Below are positions 33,885 to 43,415 of a stretch of DNA of 64,000 bases, piece after piece. Position 1 is the first letter of the stretch. Each line of letters opens with the position of its first letter. A program made the translations under genes and the position numbers. Below the pieces are notes generated by a model that was not told the origin of the DNA, ran no database searches, and saw nothing but the letters and a program-made list of their open reading frames with translations. The stretch is from Paenibacillus harenae (GTDB taxonomy: Bacteria; Bacillota; Bacilli; Paenibacillales; Paenibacillaceae): assembly GCF_030812415.1 (NCBI RefSeq), contig NZ_JAUSST010000005.1, positions 558,001-622,000 on the forward strand, given 5' to 3'.

Positions 33885-36392
33885 ATGCTCGGATTAGTTA
33901 AAAAAATATTCGGTGATGCCAATGAGCGCGAAGTAAAGCGGCTCATGCGAACGGTAGATGAAATAAATGCAATGGAATCGAAATTCACGGCGCTGAGCGA
34001 TGATCAACTCCGTGCGAAGACGGATGAATTCAAAGCGCGTATCGCGAAGGGCGAGGAGCTTGAGGACCTGCTGCCTGAAGTATTCGCGACAGTAAGGGAA
34101 GCATCGAAGCGCGTGCTTGGCATGCGTCATTTCGACGTTCAGTTGCTAGGCGGCATGGTGCTTCACGAGGGCAAAATCTCGGAGATGAAGACAGGCGAAG
34201 GCAAGACGCTCGTCGGCACGCTTCCGGTTTATTTGAATGCGCTGCTTGGCAGGGGCGTTCATGTCGTTACGGTCAATAACTACTTGGCACAGCGCGATAG
34301 CGAGCTAATGGGCAAGCTCTACAACTTCTTAGGCATGACGGTTGGTTGCAACTTGCACGGCTTATCGCATGACGAGAAGCAGGCGGCATACGCTTGCGAT
34401 ATTACGTACGGTACGAATAATGAATTCGGCTTCGACTATTTGCGCGATAACATGGTTCTATATAAGGAACAGATGGTTCAGCGCCCGCTCTACTTTGCGA
34501 TTATTGACGAAGTGGATTCCATCTTGGTCGACGAGGCGCGTACGCCTCTGATCATTTCCGGACAAGCTGCGAAGTCAACGGAGCTCTATTACGCGGCAGA
34601 CCGCTTCGTAAGCCGTCTGAAGCCAGAGGAAGACTTCACGATTGACGTAAAACTTCGCAACGTGACGCTGACGGAGTCCGGCGTAGAGAAAGCCGAGCGT
34701 GCGTTCAGCATCGAGAACTTGTTCGATCATGACAACGTGACTATCAATCATCACGTTCAGCAAGCTCTGAAAGCGAACTTTATTATGAAGCGAGACGTTG
34801 ACTACGTTGTCCAAGAAGACGAAGTCGTTATCGTCGATGAGTTTACCGGCCGTCTGATGTCAGGACGCCGTTACAGCGACGGCTTGCACCAAGCGATCGA
34901 AGCGAAGGAACAATTGAAGGTGCAGAACGAGAGCATGACGCTGGCGACGATTACGTTCCAGAACTACTTCCGTATGTACCGCAAGCTGGCTGGCATGACC
35001 GGTACGGCGAAGACGGAGGAAGAAGAGTTCAAGCGTATTTACGGCTTGGACGTTATTCAAATTCCTACGAACCGTACAATGGTTAGACAAGATCTTCCGG
35101 ACGTCGTCTACAAAACCGAGAACGGCAAGTTCAAGGCTGTCGTCGAGCAGATCGTGGAGCGTCATGCGAAGAACCAGCCGGTTCTCGTCGGTACGATCTC
35201 GATAGAGAACTCCGAGAAGCTGTCGGAGATGCTGAAGCGCAGAGGTGTAGCGCATAAGGTGCTCAATGCGAAGTTCCATGCGGAAGAAGCGGAAATTATA
35301 TCCCGCGCGGGTCAAGCGGGTTCGGTTACGATCGCAACGAACATGGCCGGTCGCGGTACGGATATTTTGCTGGGCGATACGGTTAACGATCTGGGAGGTC
35401 TGCACATTATCGGTACGGAGCGGCATGAGAGCCGCCGGATCGACAATCAGCTTCGCGGTCGCGCAGGACGCCAAGGCGACCCGGGTTCCTCGCAATTCTA
35501 CCTGTCTCTGCAGGATGAGCTCATGCGCCGCTTCGGCTCGGAGAACATTATGGGGATGATGGATCGTCTTGGTCTGGACGAGGATCAGCCGATCGAGAGC
35601 CGCATGATTACGAAGGCGGTTGAATCGGCCCAGAAGCGCGTAGAGGGCAACAACTTCGATACGCGGAAAGTCGTCTTGCAGTATGACGATGTCATGAACC
35701 AGCAGCGTGAAGTGATCTACAAGCAGCGTCGCGATATTCTTGGCTCGGACAACATCCGCCAAGAGGTAATGGCTATGATTAAGCCGGTCATCGATCGGAT
35801 CGTTGAAGCTCATTGCTCGGAAGATATCCCGGAAGAGTGGGATCTGGAAGCAATCGTCGATTACGTGCATGCAACGTTTCTGGAGGAAGGCTCGATTACT
35901 CGCGATCAGCTCTGGGGCAAGGAGAAGGAAGAAATTATCGACTTCATCTATGGGAAGGTCGTTGCGCACTACGACCAACGCGAAGAAGAGCTTGGCCAAG
36001 AGACGATGCGCGAATTCGAGAAAGTTGTCGTGCTTCGCGCGGTAGACAGCAAGTGGATGGATCATATCGATGCGATGGATCAGCTTCGCCAAGGTATCCA
36101 TCTCCGCGCTTACGGCGGCACGGATCCGCTTCGCGAATACCAATTCGAAGGCTTCGAAATGTTCAAGGAAATGATCGAGAACATTCAAGAGGAAGTATCG
36201 AAATACATTATGAAGGCTCGCGTCGAGAGCAATCTGGAGCGCCAAGAGGTCGTGAAAGGGCAAACGACGAGCACGAGCGGCGGCGGCGAGGCTGCCGAGA
36301 AGCGTCCGGCGAAGCGCGAGGAGCGCGTTGGCCGCAATGACGCATGTCCATGCGGCAGCGGCAAAAAGTATAAGCAGTGCCACGGCAAGTAA
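33885..36392 (+). CDS. secA: SecA preprotein translocase ATPase
   Basis: 835 residues, full length. SecA drives secretory proteins through SecYEG. Walker A is in MKTGEGKTLVGTLP (~100) and the DEAD-like box in IIDEVDSILVDEARTPLI (~207). The preprotein cross-linking domain and helicase lobe follow (TNMAGRGTDILLG, RGRAGRQGDPG). The C-terminal zinc tail RNDACPCGSGKKYKQCHGK is complete. The frame is open upstream to 33828, but ATG 33885 has GAAAGGGG before it and matches the normal SecA start (MLGLVKKIFG). A hairpin without a T run lies between it and prfB. Confidence 0.98.
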   Translation: MLGLVKKIFGDANEREVKRLMRTVDEINAMESKFTALSDDQLRAKTDEFKARIAKGEELEDLLPEVFATVREASKRVLGMRHFDVQLLGGMVLHEGKISEMKTGEGKTLVGTLPVYLNALLGRGVHVVTVNNYLAQRDSELMGKLYNFLGMTVGCNLHGLSHDEKQAAYACDITYGTNNEFGFDYLRDNMVLYKEQMVQRPLYFAIIDEVDSILVDEARTPLIISGQAAKSTELYYAADRFVSRLKPEEDFTIDVKLRNVTLTESGVEKAERAFSIENLFDHDNVTINHHVQQALKANFIMKRDVDYVVQEDEVVIVDEFTGRLMSGRRYSDGLHQAIEAKEQLKVQNESMTLATITFQNYFRMYRKLAGMTGTAKTEEEEFKRIYGLDVIQIPTNRTMVRQDLPDVVYKTENGKFKAVVEQIVERHAKNQPVLVGTISIENSEKLSEMLKRRGVAHKVLNAKFHAEEAEIISRAGQAGSVTIATNMAGRGTDILLGDTVNDLGGLHIIGTERHESRRIDNQLRGRAGRQGDPGSSQFYLSLQDELMRRFGSENIMGMMDRLGLDEDQPIESRMITKAVESAQKRVEGNNFDTRKVVLQYDDVMNQQREVIYKQRRDILGSDNIRQEVMAMIKPVIDRIVEAHCSEDIPEEWDLEAIVDYVHATFLEEGSITRDQLWGKEKEEIIDFIYGKVVAHYDQREEELGQETMREFEKVVVLRAVDSKWMDHIDAMDQLRQGIHLRAYGGTDPLREYQFEGFEMFKEMIENIQEEVSKYIMKARVESNLERQEVVKGQTTSTSGGGEAAEKRPAKREERVGRNDACPCGSGKKYKQCHGK

Positions 36393-36408
36393 TCGATCGT
36401 ACGCCAAC

Positions 36409-36439
36409 ACACGATATTCGCGTCATGCGAATATCGTGT
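36409..36439 (+). repeat. Perfect hairpin between secA and prfB
   Basis: 13-base perfect inverted repeat (36409-36421 and 36427-36439) with loop GTCAT. No T run follows (TCTATTGG), so it is not a classic terminator; it may slow decay or set the secA:prfB ratio. Confidence 0.6.
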
Positions 36440-36480
36440 TCTATTGGCAATAACAATCATTTTGAGGTGAAGCATACGCT

Positions 36481-37591
36481 ATGATAGACATAACGGTAAA
36501 GCAAGACCTGCGTGAAATGGCGAAGCGACTCCAAGAGCTCAGGGGGTCTCTTTGACTTAGACATTAAGCAAGAGATGATCGCGAACTTCGAAGAGAAAAT
36601 GTCGTCGCCGGACTTCTGGGATGACAACGAACGGGCGCAAGGTGTTATATCCGAGCTCAATGCCGTGAAATCGGTTGTCGAGCAGTACGAACGCATGAAC
36701 GCCGATCAAGAGGATCTGCAGATGATGCTGGAGCTTGCGGAGGAAGAAAACGACGATTCGCTGATCGCCGAGCTTGTTAGCGGCGTACAGTCGCTCAACA
36801 ATACGCTCAGCGATTTCGAGCTGCAACTGCTGCTCAACCAGCCCTATGACCGGTTGAATGCGATCGTCGAGCTGCATCCGGGCGCAGGCGGTACCGAGTC
36901 GCAGGACTGGGGAATGATGCTGTACCGGATGTATACGCGCTGGGCGGAGAAGCGGGGTTTTAAGGTAGAGCTGCTCGATTATTTGCCTGGCGATGAAGCG
37001 GGCATCAAGAGCGTGACGATTCTCGTCAAAGGCCATAATGCTTACGGTTATATGAAAGCGGAGAAGGGCGTGCACCGACTCGTGCGGATCTCGCCGTTCG
37101 ATTCGGCCGGCAGACGGCATACCTCGTTCGCTTCCTGCGACGTCATGCCGGAGATCGACGACGATATCGAGATCGATATTCGGTCCGAGGATCTGAAGGT
37201 CGATACGTACCGCGCCAGCGGCGCGGGCGGTCAGCACGTTAACAAGACGGAATCGGCGATTCGGATTACGCATGTTCCGTCGGGAATCATCGTGGCTTGC
37301 CAGCAGGAGCGTTCGCAGATTGCGAACCGCGACCGGGCGATGAAGATGCTGCGTTCCAAGCTCTACGAGCGTAAGATCGAGGAGCAAATGAAGCATCTGG
37401 CCGAGATTCGCGGCGAGCAATCCGAAATTGCTTGGGGCAGCCAGATTCGCTCTTACGTCTTCCACCCGTACAGCATGGTCAAGGATCATCGGACGGGCGT
37501 GGAGACGGGCAATGTCGGAGCGGTAATGGACGGCGACCTGGACGCATTCATCGATGGATACTTGCGCAATCAGATTCGCCACGAGAGCTAA
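36481..37591 (+). CDS. prfB: Peptide chain release factor 2, expressed by programmed +1 frameshift
   Basis: 369 residues after the shift (24 before, 345 after). RF2 reads UGA and UAA stop codons. The first frame starts at ATG 36481 with TGAGGTG upstream and stops at TGA 36553-36555; translation continues in the +1 frame from GAC at 36554. The tripeptide anticodon SPF (RISPFDSAG) and the catalytic GGQ (SGAGGQHVN) mark class I RF2. RF2 thus limits its own synthesis. Lies downstream of secA, as in Bacillus. Confidence 0.97.
36541..36556 (+). promoter_or_regulatory. prfB programmed frameshift site
   Basis: AGGGGG (Shine-Dalgarno-like) followed by TCTCTTTGAC: the P-site CTT slips one base forward at the slow UGA stop followed by C. 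This is the conserved RF2 recoding signal, intact here. Confidence 0.97.
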
Positions 37592-37647
37592 GGGGAGTTA
37601 TCTCCAACTGGGCGAGGCAAGCGAGTTCCCAGTTGCATAGGATAGGA

Positions 37648-37688
37648 GAAGAGTTCCAACACTGATAAGGTGTGGAACTCTTCTTTTT
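37648..37688 (+). terminator. Terminator of prfB
   Basis: GAAGAGTTCCA (37648-37658) pairs with TGGAACTCTTC (37673-37683); the stem can extend with CAC/GTG across a bulge. Five T follow. Confidence 0.85.
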
Positions 37689-37763
37689 GCAGCTTGCAAC
37701 GTACATAGATGAAATTTATTTAAGAACCGTACGCGCCGTTTACTGGATAAAGGAGATGACATC

Positions 37764-38648
37764 ATGGCGGATAGTAGGGTTAGACGGAGAAAAAGCAGAG
37801 TACAGGTTAGTCCGCGGACGCAGCTGGCCTGGCAGATTGCACAACTGCTGATCGGTTCGGCGATCGTAGCGGTAAGCTTCAACATGTTCATGGTGCCGAA
37901 CGGCATTGCCTCCGGAGGGGTATCCGGTTTATCGATCCTTGTGCAGAGGCTGGCGGATATTACGCCGGCGATCACGCAGTGGGCGATTAATATCCCATTG
38001 TTTTTTGCCGGGTTATGGCTGCTTGGCAGGAAGTTCGCCTTGAAGACCGCGCTTGGCTCGGTGCTGCTCCCGCTGTTCGTTCTGTTCACGGACGGCATTC
38101 ATACGCCGACGCATAATCCGCTTCTGGCGGCCATCTACGGCGGTATCGGCGTAGGGCTTGGCCTGGGGCTTGTATTCCGGGGGGGAGGCTCGACGGGCGG
38201 CGTCGACCTGGCCGCTCAAATTTTGCACAAGTACACGGGGTTGCCGCTTAGCCTTGCGGTTGTATGCTTCGACGGCTGCGTAATTGCCGCGGCGGGTTTT
38301 ATTATTTCGCCGGAGATTGCGCTCTACGCGCTCATAGGCTTGTTCGTCACGAGCAAGACAATCGATTTTGTCCAGACGGGCCTTCAGCTGTCGAAGGTGG
38401 CTTTCATCATTAGCGAGCAGTCGGAGCAAGTCGCGGACGCTATTTTACATGATCTGGACCGCGGGCTTACGCGGCTCGACGGCCATGGCGGCTATACCGG
38501 TGCCGGACGTACGGTACTCATGGTTGTTGTATCGCAGAACGAAGTGCCGAAGCTGAAGCAGCTCGTACGGGCTATTGATCCAAGCGCCTTCGTCATCCTT
38601 AGCAATACGGCAGAGGTGCTAGGTCAGGGCTTTAAGCTCGATGCCTAA
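37764..38648 (+). CDS. YitT family membrane protein (DUF161/DUF2179)
   Basis: 294 residues. After an Arg/Lys-rich N-terminus come about five membrane segments (LIGSAIVAVSFNMFMVPNGI; ITQWAINIPLFFAGLWLLG; AAIYGGIGVGLGLGLVFRGG and two more). GGSTGGVDLAAQILHKYTG is the conserved core motif of the family. The cytoplasmic C-terminal ~90 residues are the DUF2179 domain (HGGYTGAGRTVLMVVVSQNE). The function is unknown; it may be a transporter with a ligand-binding tail. GGAGATG precedes the ATG. It lies alone between the prfB terminator and the arginine promoter. Confidence 0.85.
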   Translation: MADSRVRRRKSRVQVSPRTQLAWQIAQLLIGSAIVAVSFNMFMVPNGIASGGVSGLSILVQRLADITPAITQWAINIPLFFAGLWLLGRKFALKTALGSVLLPLFVLFTDGIHTPTHNPLLAAIYGGIGVGLGLGLVFRGGGSTGGVDLAAQILHKYTGLPLSLAVVCFDGCVIAAAGFIISPEIALYALIGLFVTSKTIDFVQTGLQLSKVAFIISEQSEQVADAILHDLDRGLTRLDGHGGYTGAGRTVLMVVVSQNEVPKLKQLVRAIDPSAFVILSNTAEVLGQGFKLDA

Positions 38649-38703
38649 AAAAAGTCGCAAAAACAAATCGCAAGCGGGTGCTGCGGCTGCCGCCAAATGT
38701 TCG

Positions 38704-38758
38704 TTGTATTTTTATTAATCAAAATGTATAATAATACGAAACGCTGTATGTATTTTCA
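38704..38758 (+). promoter_or_regulatory. Promoter and two ARG-box-like operators of the arginine operon
   Basis: TTGTAT (38704-38709), 17-base spacer, TATAAT (38727-38732). Two sequences resembling the ArgR/AhrC box TGAATAATTATTCA lie at 38725-38738 (TGTATAATAATACG, covering the -10) and 38745-38758 (TGTATGTATTTTCA), 20 bases apart on the same helix face. This fits repression by ArgR/AhrC with arginine. By-eye matches only (about 10/14 and 9/14). The leader from 38760 to 38919 has no clear T-box. Confidence 0.5.
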
Positions 38759-38919
38759 TCAACTGTGGAATGATGTACAATTAAAAGTTGTGGAAGAGAT
38801 CACGCTTCCGTTCATAAATAGGAGAAAGAATACGGAATCAACAATAGATCGAGCGGCTGCGCAAGTGCCTTGGCAAGCGTTATGGACGAGGAAACGGCCG
38901 GTTATGGGGAGAGGTAAAT

Positions 38920-39969
38920 ATGGGGAAAAAGTTGAAAATAGCTATTGTAGGCTCGACCGGCTACGGTGGCGTTGAATTGATTCGGTTGCTGGCTTCTCAT
39001 CCGCTCGCGGAGGTGACATCGGTCACCTCGTCCTCCAGCGCTGGAACGCCGATTTCGCAGGGCTTCCCGCATTTGACGGGCATCCGCGAAGAGCTGCTGG
39101 ACGATGTGACGCCTGAGACGATCAAAGCGAAAGCGGATGTCGTGTTTTTGGCGACGCCGGCTGGCGTAGCTTCGAAGCTCGCTCCGCAACTGCTGGAGGC
39201 CGGGCTTAAAGTGATTGACTTGTCTGGCGACTATCGTTTGAAATCGCCTGGGCTGTACGAAGAGTGGTACAAGAAGCCGGCGGCAGACGAGCGTTACTTG
39301 GAGCAAGCCGTATTCGGCCTTGCTGAAGTATATGGAGACAATGTACGCGATGCGGCATTCATATCGAATCCGGGCTGTTATCCGACTGCGACGCTGCTTG
39401 GGCTTGTTCCGGCCGTTAAGGAGGGCTGGATCGATCCGTCAACGATTATTATCGATGCGAAGTCCGGCGTATCCGGCGCAGGCCGCGGTGTTTCGCTCGG
39501 CAATCATTATTCCGAAATCAATGAAAACCTCAAAGCTTACAAGCTTAACAAGCATCAGCATGTTCCGGAAATCGAGATGGTGCTGTCGGACGCGGCGGGC
39601 AAGCCTGTCGTGACGACGTTCTCCACGCATCTTGTGCCGATGACTCGCGGTATTATGTCGACGATGTACGCGACGGTGCTGGGCGATAGAAGCGCTCAAG
39701 ACTTCATCGAGCTCTACCGCAGCTATTATGAAGGACGCCGTTTCGTGCGCATCCGTCCGGAGGGCGAGCTTCCTTCGACGAAGGAAGTATGGGGATCGAA
39801 CTATTGCGATATCGGCTTCGCGGTCGATAAGCGCACAGGGCGGATTACGATCGTATCGGTTATTGATAACTTGGTCAAGGGCGCAGCCGGTCAAGCGATC
39901 CAAAACCTGAATTTGATGATGGGCTGGGACGAGACGCTCGGCTTGCAATTCGTTCCTGCATATCCTTAA
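38920..39969 (+). CDS. argC: N-acetyl-gamma-glutamyl-phosphate reductase
   Basis: 349 residues. Third step of arginine synthesis: NADPH-dependent reduction of N-acetylglutamyl phosphate to the semialdehyde. The NADP motif is KIAIVGSTGYGGVELIRLL. The catalytic Cys is in AAFISNPGCYPTATLLGL (~149), and KSGVSGAGRG and HQHVPEIEMVLSD are also conserved. GAGAGG precedes the ATG. First gene of argC-J-B-D-F-G-H, a complete set from acetylglutamate to arginine apart from carbamoyl phosphate supply. Confidence 0.97.
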   Translation: MGKKLKIAIVGSTGYGGVELIRLLASHPLAEVTSVTSSSSAGTPISQGFPHLTGIREELLDDVTPETIKAKADVVFLATPAGVASKLAPQLLEAGLKVIDLSGDYRLKSPGLYEEWYKKPAADERYLEQAVFGLAEVYGDNVRDAAFISNPGCYPTATLLGLVPAVKEGWIDPSTIIIDAKSGVSGAGRGVSLGNHYSEINENLKAYKLNKHQHVPEIEMVLSDAAGKPVVTTFSTHLVPMTRGIMSTMYATVLGDRSAQDFIELYRSYYEGRRFVRIRPEGELPSTKEVWGSNYCDIGFAVDKRTGRITIVSVIDNLVKGAAGQAIQNLNLMMGWDETLGLQFVPAYP

Positions 39970-40040
39970 GCTTATATTTTGCATGTCAAAATACTACTTA
40001 TATTCATATATTCGATCAGATGAAGGAGAACGATCTTACT

Positions 40041-41279
40041 ATGGGACAGGAGAATCATTCGCTGTTCTCGGTCGTCGCGGACGGCTCGATAACGACGCCA
40101 ATGGGCTTTACGGCCGGCGGATTGCATTGCGGATTGAAAAAATCGACGCGCCACGATCTTGGCGCGATCGTCTGCGAGGTGCCCGCAGCGGCGGCCGGCG
40201 TATACACGACGAACGTATTCCAGGCGGCGCCGCTTCAAGTGACGCGCGAGAGCATCGGCTCGGGCGGCAAGCTGCGCGCCATGCTCGTTAATAGCGGCAA
40301 CGCGAACGCGTGCACGGGCAAGCAAGGCGAGGCGGACGCATATGAAATGCGCGCCAGGTTCGCGGAGGCAATCGGCGTTTCGGCCGATCATGTAGCGGTA
40401 GCATCTACCGGCGTAATAGGCGAACTTCTTAAGATGGACAAAGTAAGGAACGGTATCGATGATCTGCCGGGACGGCTCGCAGGAGATCGGACTGGAGCGG
40501 ATCACTTCTGCCAGGCGATCTTGACGACCGACCTCGTGCAGAAGATGGTCTGCGTGGAGCTTGAGATCGACGGCAGGCGCGTAAGCGTTGCGGGAGCGGC
40601 GAAGGGCTCGGGCATGATTCATCCGAACATGGCGACGATGCTTGGTTTCGTGACGACGGATGCGGCGATCGGCAGCGAGGCGCTGCAGCAGCTGCTGCGC
40701 CAGACGACGGACCTTACATTCAATATGATTACGGTGGATGGCGATACAAGCACGAACGATATGCTCGTAGCGATGGCAAGCGGCCTCGCAGGCAACAACG
40801 AGCTGACACCGAAGCACGCGAGCTGGGAAGCTTACGCTGCGGCTGTTCGCTATGTATGCGAAGCGCTCGCCAAAGCGATTGCCCGCGACGGCGAAGGCGC
40901 GACGAAGCTTGTCGAGGTGCAAGTACGCGGCGCGGTGAGCGACGAAGCGGCGCAGGCCATAGCGAAGACGGTCATTGGTTCGTCGCTCGTGAAGTCGGCG
41001 GTATTCGGCGCCGATGCGAACTGGGGCCGGATTATTGCGGCCGTAGGACGCGCGGGCCAGCCGGTTAATCCGGGAACGGTCGATATTCGGCTAGGCGACA
41101 TTATTACGCTCGAGCAGTCGCGTCCCGTCGCGTTCGACGAAGCGGCAGCCTTGGAATATTTGAAGGGCGACACGGTCGTTATCCTCGTCGATCTACATAT
41201 GGCAAGCGGGCAAGCAACGGCTTGGGGCTGCGATCTGACCTATGATTATGTCCGCATTAACGCGGCATATCGGACATAG
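40041..41279 (+). CDS. argJ: Bifunctional ornithine acetyltransferase / N-acetylglutamate synthase
   Basis: 412 residues. ArgJ moves the acetyl group from acetylornithine to glutamate, recycling it, and can also make acetylglutamate from acetyl-CoA. The precursor cuts itself into alpha and beta chains before the Thr of the ATML motif; KGSGMIHPNMATMLGF is intact (Thr at ~200). GAVCEVPAAAAGVYTTN-type and VNSGNANACTG motifs are seen. The start at 40041 is chosen as AAGGAG lies 12 bases upstream and family starts fit; an ATG at 40020 has no ribosome site. No argA is needed if this enzyme is fully bifunctional. Confidence 0.95.
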   Translation: MGQENHSLFSVVADGSITTPMGFTAGGLHCGLKKSTRHDLGAIVCEVPAAAAGVYTTNVFQAAPLQVTRESIGSGGKLRAMLVNSGNANACTGKQGEADAYEMRARFAEAIGVSADHVAVASTGVIGELLKMDKVRNGIDDLPGRLAGDRTGADHFCQAILTTDLVQKMVCVELEIDGRRVSVAGAAKGSGMIHPNMATMLGFVTTDAAIGSEALQQLLRQTTDLTFNMITVDGDTSTNDMLVAMASGLAGNNELTPKHASWEAYAAAVRYVCEALAKAIARDGEGATKLVEVQVRGAVSDEAAQAIAKTVIGSSLVKSAVFGADANWGRIIAAVGRAGQPVNPGTVDIRLGDIITLEQSRPVAFDEAAALEYLKGDTVVILVDLHMASGQATAWGCDLTYDYVRINAAYRT

Positions 41280-41311
41280 GCGAGTCTAACGTTGGAGGGC
41301 ATAATACATTG

Positions 41312-42115
41312 ATGGAGCAACGGTTTGTAATGAAATGCGGAGGCAGCACGCTAGCTGCGCTTCCTGACGGTTTTTTCGATGAGCTGCGCGAGCTGCAGCA
41401 ATCGGGCGTACGTCCGGTTATCGTGCATGGCGGCGGCCCTGCTATATCCGAGACGCTCGCCAAGCTAGGCATCGAGTCCGAATTCGTAAACGGCTTGCGC
41501 AAAACGAGCGACGATGTACTCGATGTCGTCGAGATGGTGCTTGCAGGCCGCATTAATAAAGAGATCGTCCGCAAGATCCAGACAAGAGGCGCGCAGGCGC
41601 TTGGCTTGTCCGGCGTAGACGGCAAGCTGATTCAAGCGAAGCCCGTGGCGAATGCGCATGAGATCGGCTTCGTGGGCGATGTGACGGACGTGAACGCGGC
41701 GGTCATCGAAGGCGTTATGGGGATGGGCTACATCCCTGTCATCGCCCCGGTTGGCATAGATGCGGCCGGGCAGCGCTACAACATTAACGCGGATACGGCA
41801 GCAGGAGCGGTCGCTTCCCATCTGGGCGTAGAACGTATGATCGTCGTAACGGACGTGCCGGGCATATTGAAGACGGTGGACGGCGAGAAGCAGGTGCTTC
41901 CTACGGTTACGGTGGAAGAGATCGAAGCGATGATCGCGAGCGGTGAAATATACGGCGGCATGATTCCGAAGGTACGTGCGGCCATTCAGTGCATTCAAGG
42001 ACGCGTGCGCGAAGTCGTCATCGTCAGCGGCGAGCAGCCGGGCGTATTGACGAAGGCAGTCCGCGAAGGCGGCGTAGGTACGCGTATTGTGCAAACAAGC
42101 GAAGGGCGGGTGTAA
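41312..42115 (+). CDS. argB: Acetylglutamate kinase
   Basis: 267 residues. It phosphorylates N-acetylglutamate, the second step. The amino acid kinase fold shows the N-terminal KCGGSTLA, the substrate loop VIVHGGGPAISETL, FVNGLRKTSDDVLDVVEM and the nucleotide part VVTDVPGIL with GGMIPKVRAA. The ATG at 41312 follows GGAGGG by 13 bases; an in-frame TTG just before it is also possible. The short form without an extended N-terminal helix usually lacks arginine feedback (family knowledge). The stop shares a base with argD. Confidence 0.96.
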   Translation: MEQRFVMKCGGSTLAALPDGFFDELRELQQSGVRPVIVHGGGPAISETLAKLGIESEFVNGLRKTSDDVLDVVEMVLAGRINKEIVRKIQTRGAQALGLSGVDGKLIQAKPVANAHEIGFVGDVTDVNAAVIEGVMGMGYIPVIAPVGIDAAGQRYNINADTAAGAVASHLGVERMIVVTDVPGILKTVDGEKQVLPTVTVEEIEAMIASGEIYGGMIPKVRAAIQCIQGRVREVVIVSGEQPGVLTKAVREGGVGTRIVQTSEGRV

Positions 42116-43320
42116 TGACGATGAGCGAGACGAAGACGGCGGTTGACGCCGGTCAATCGCTTTTGCCTACTTATGCAAGGTACCCGATTGCGTTGGTGAA
42201 GGGTGAAGGCAGCTGGCTATGGGACGATCAAGGCAATCGTTATTTAGACTTTATGAGCGGTATTGCCGTCACGAATCTGGGCCATGCGCCTAAGCGGGTC
42301 AAGGAAGCGCTTGTGAAGCAACTCGACGAGCTGTGGCATGTGTCCAATCTGTTCCGCATCCCGAACCAGGAAGAAGCGGCGAAGCTGATTACGGACAATA
42401 GCTGCGGCGATGCCGTGTTTTTCGGCAACTCGGGCGCGGAGGCGAACGAGGCGGCCATTAAGCTGGCGCGTCGGTACCAGCAGCTCGTGCAGAAGAACGG
42501 ACGTTATGAAATCATTACGTTCGAGCAGTCGTTCCACGGTCGGACGCTTGCGACGCTGACGGCTACGGGCCAAGCGAAAGTGAAGGAAGGTTTCGCGCCG
42601 TTGCCGGAGGGCTTCGTCACGATACCGCTTAATGATCTTGCCGCGCTGGAGGCAACGATTTCCGATAAGACGGCGGCGATAATGCTGGAAATGGTGCAGG
42701 CCGAAGGCGGCATTTATCCGGTAGACATGGATTATATCCAAGCGGCGAAGGCACTATGCGAGAAGCATGGCATTTTGCTTATTGTCGATGAGATTCAGAC
42801 CGGCATCGGACGTACGGGCAAGCTGTTCGCCTATGAGCATTTTGGCATCGAACCGGATATTTTCACATTGGCCAAAGGTCTCGGGAGCGGCTTCCCGGTC
42901 GGCGCGATGGTCGCGAAGGAGAAGCTGCGTGAAGGGTTTACGGCAGGCAGCCATGGCTCGACGTTCGGCGGTACACCGATTGCGACGGCCGTCGTGAAGG
43001 CGACGCTTGAGACGATCGTAGACGACAGTCTACCGGCACGAGCCGCCGAGCAAGGCGAATATTTGATGACGCAGCTGCGCGAGAAGCTGCAGGGCAATGC
43101 TTTCGTACGCGATGTACGCGGACTCGGTCTGCTCGTCGGCATCGAATGCGCGGAGCCGATCGCATCGATTCTGGTGGAAGCGCAGCAGAAGGGCTTGCTC
43201 GTCATCTCCGCAGGACCGAACGTCATTCGCTTGCTGCCGAATCTGCTCGTTACGACAGAAGAGATCGACAGCGCCGTAGCTATTTTGGCGGAGTTGCTTG
43301 AATCGAAACGTCCGAACTAA
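42115..43320 (+). CDS. argD: Acetylornithine aminotransferase
   Basis: 401 residues. PLP-dependent class III aminotransferase that forms N-acetylornithine. FFGNSGAEANEAAIKLARRY binds the phosphate; the PLP lysine is in FTLAKGLGSGFPVGAM (~255); VDEIQTGIGRTG and GSHGSTFGGTPIA are conserved. It starts one base inside the argB stop (TAATG); a second ATG at 42121 is possible. The open frame extends far upstream inside argB, but this is a by-product of GC-rich coding sequence. Confidence 0.96.
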   Translation: MTMSETKTAVDAGQSLLPTYARYPIALVKGEGSWLWDDQGNRYLDFMSGIAVTNLGHAPKRVKEALVKQLDELWHVSNLFRIPNQEEAAKLITDNSCGDAVFFGNSGAEANEAAIKLARRYQQLVQKNGRYEIITFEQSFHGRTLATLTATGQAKVKEGFAPLPEGFVTIPLNDLAALEATISDKTAAIMLEMVQAEGGIYPVDMDYIQAAKALCEKHGILLIVDEIQTGIGRTGKLFAYEHFGIEPDIFTLAKGLGSGFPVGAMVAKEKLREGFTAGSHGSTFGGTPIATAVVKATLETIVDDSLPARAAEQGEYLMTQLREKLQGNAFVRDVRGLGLLVGIECAEPIASILVEAQQKGLLVISAGPNVIRLLPNLLVTTEEIDSAVAILAELLESKRPN

Positions 43321-43415
43321 TTGAATAGATAAGCATCATGAACACTGCGGGACGATGACTTACGCTGAGCTTCAGAGTGAGGCAGCATCGTTTACGCTTG
43401 AAGGAGGGCAAACGC

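Noticed and set aside
34860..36410. 516-codon open frame opposite secA
   Set aside because: Shadow frame of a GC-rich conserved gene; its protein has no recognisable domain and no ribosome site.
36557..37582. 341-codon open frame opposite prfB
   Set aside because: Antisense shadow of the RF2 gene, whose identity is certain.
38760..38919. T-box or other riboswitch in the argC leader
   Set aside because: No T-box core or known arginine-related leader element was found; only a small hairpin near 38790-38810.
38697..38975. 92-codon open frame upstream of argC
   Set aside because: Covers the arginine promoter and operator region, has no ribosome site and runs into argC.
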